From NCBI GenBank assembly GCA_031256815.1, contig JAIRPU010000088.1, positions 1-14,780 on the forward strand: a stretch of DNA of 14,780 nt, read 5' to 3'. The notes under the pieces were generated by a model. That model was not told the origin of the DNA. It saw only the letters and a program-made list of their open reading frames with translations, and did not search any database. This DNA is from Spirochaetaceae bacterium (lineage in GTDB: Bacteria > Spirochaetota > Spirochaetia > Treponematales > Breznakiellaceae). Shown piece after piece: positions 14,197 through 14,780 of the stretch (positions are counted from its first letter, which is position 1; each line of letters begins with the position of its first letter). The position numbers and the translations under genes are program-made.

Positions 14197-14780
14197 ATGA
14201 AAGTTGCCTATATGACCAATGCATGGGGCGCGGTAATGGCGCACTGCGCGGCGGCAAACAATGTAAACGGCGCGTTCTATGTGTCTACAGGGGCGGATTC
14301 GGACGCAATAGCCGGCATATCCGCCGCCGGATTCGAACAAATCGAAATTTTTGACGGGAACCTGCTTGCCTACCAGGGAAAAGAAGCGGCGTTTAAGGAA
14401 CTGCTTGCAAAAAACAAGGTGTCGCTTTTGGCGGTGTACAGCGCGGCGTGCTTTATCTACGATGAAATTCTGTATGAGGAACTGTACAAACTAAAGAAGG
14501 CGGCTGAATTCGCCCGTAAATTCGGCGCTGCCGAAATTGCCCTGGGCGGCGGAGCTACCCGCTGCGGCGGCATTCAGGAGGCGGACTACGGCAAACTTGC
14601 CGCCGCGCTCGACAAGACTTGCGCGATGGCGGAAGCGCTGGGAATGACGGTGAGTTACCATCCTCACATGGGCAGTCTTGTGGAAAAGCCTGAGCAACTG
14701 GACAAGGTAATGGCAAAAACACGCGCCTGCCTTTGCCCCGATACAGGGCATGTTGTTCTGGGCGGCGGCGACCCTGTTGC
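14197..14780 (+). CDS. Xylose-isomerase-like TIM-barrel enzyme (sugar phosphate isomerase/epimerase), 3' truncated by the window
   Basis: The first 194 residues of a protein that continues past the window edge. It starts at an ATG with TAGGAG 5 nt upstream. It resembles the xylose-isomerase-like TIM-barrel family that includes IolE, sugar epimerases and endonuclease IV. Visible family features are FEQIEIFDG (46-54, beta-strand Glu), a mid-barrel EIALGGGATRCG stretch, SYHPHMGSLVEKPEQ (His metal-site region) and LCPDTGHVVLGGGDPV (Asp/His metal-site region). Such enzymes isomerise, epimerise or dehydrate sugars or inositol derivatives with a divalent metal. The divergent LacI regulator and strong promoter suggest the first gene of a catabolic operon. 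Its DNA is richer in GC than most neighbours. The exact substrate is unknown. Confidence 0.85.
   Translation, partial: MKVAYMTNAWGAVMAHCAAANNVNGAFYVSTGADSDAIAGISAAGFEQIEIFDGNLLAYQGKEAAFKELLAKNKVSLLAVYSAACFIYDEILYEELYKLKKAAEFARKFGAAEIALGGGATRCGGIQEADYGKLAAALDKTCAMAEALGMTVSYHPHMGSLVEKPEQLDKVMAKTRACLCPDTGHVVLGGGDPV

Noticed and set aside
14491..14751. Minus-strand open frame opposite the TIM-barrel gene
   Set aside because: It is a shadow of a GC-rich gene with clear metal-site motifs in the plus frame.

Overview
The window reads as ordinary chromosome of a host-associated spirochaete, most likely a treponeme. This is inferred from gene content, not from a marker gene: a cheR-cheB pair, a GerMN-domain membrane protein, two exported proteins of treponemal style, and moderately AT-rich DNA whose coding regions reach 60-70% GC in places. 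All assignments rest on motifs read by eye; no database search was possible.

Layout: (1) 125-249, a tRNA-Arg(CCU) with a near-consensus extended -10 promoter. (2) 279-1253 (-), a MoxR-type AAA+ ATPase without its usual DUF58/VWA partners. (3) 1357-5293 (+), four closely packed genes: XerC/D recombinase, D-Ala-D-Ala carboxypeptidase overlapping it by ATGA, a secreted barrel-like protein, and a small secreted protein of unknown function. (4) 5290-6045 (-), an acyl-ACP thioesterase, tail to tail with the previous gene and sharing a CTAG that holds both stop codons. (5) 6281-8154 (+), LivH and LivM permease subunits with no binding protein or ATPase genes beside them. (6) 8158-10760 (-), prolyl-tRNA synthetase downstream of the GerMN protein. 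(7) 10851-12819 (-), cheR followed by cheB, the chemotaxis adaptation pair. (8) 12924-13943 (-), a LacI-family repressor divergent from (9) 14197 onward (+), a xylose-isomerase-like TIM-barrel enzyme cut by the window edge. The shared 253 bp holds a TTGACA-17-TAGAAT promoter and several inverted repeats.

How the genes work together: dacA and xerC serve cell-wall maturation and chromosome-dimer resolution. CheR and CheB set receptor methylation. LacI plus the TIM-barrel enzyme look like the start of a locally controlled sugar or polyol catabolic operon. LivHM must borrow ATPases and a binding protein from elsewhere, if functional.

I found no CRISPR array, insertion sequence, prophage, defence island or clearly new system. 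The points most worth checking are a 9-bp inverted repeat between the tRNA 3' end and the moxR 3' end, a possible two-state RNA leader before the thioesterase, -10 boxes lying directly against the start codons of moxR and cheR, a hexanucleotide repeat before the GerMN gene, and the operator-like repeats of the LacI locus.
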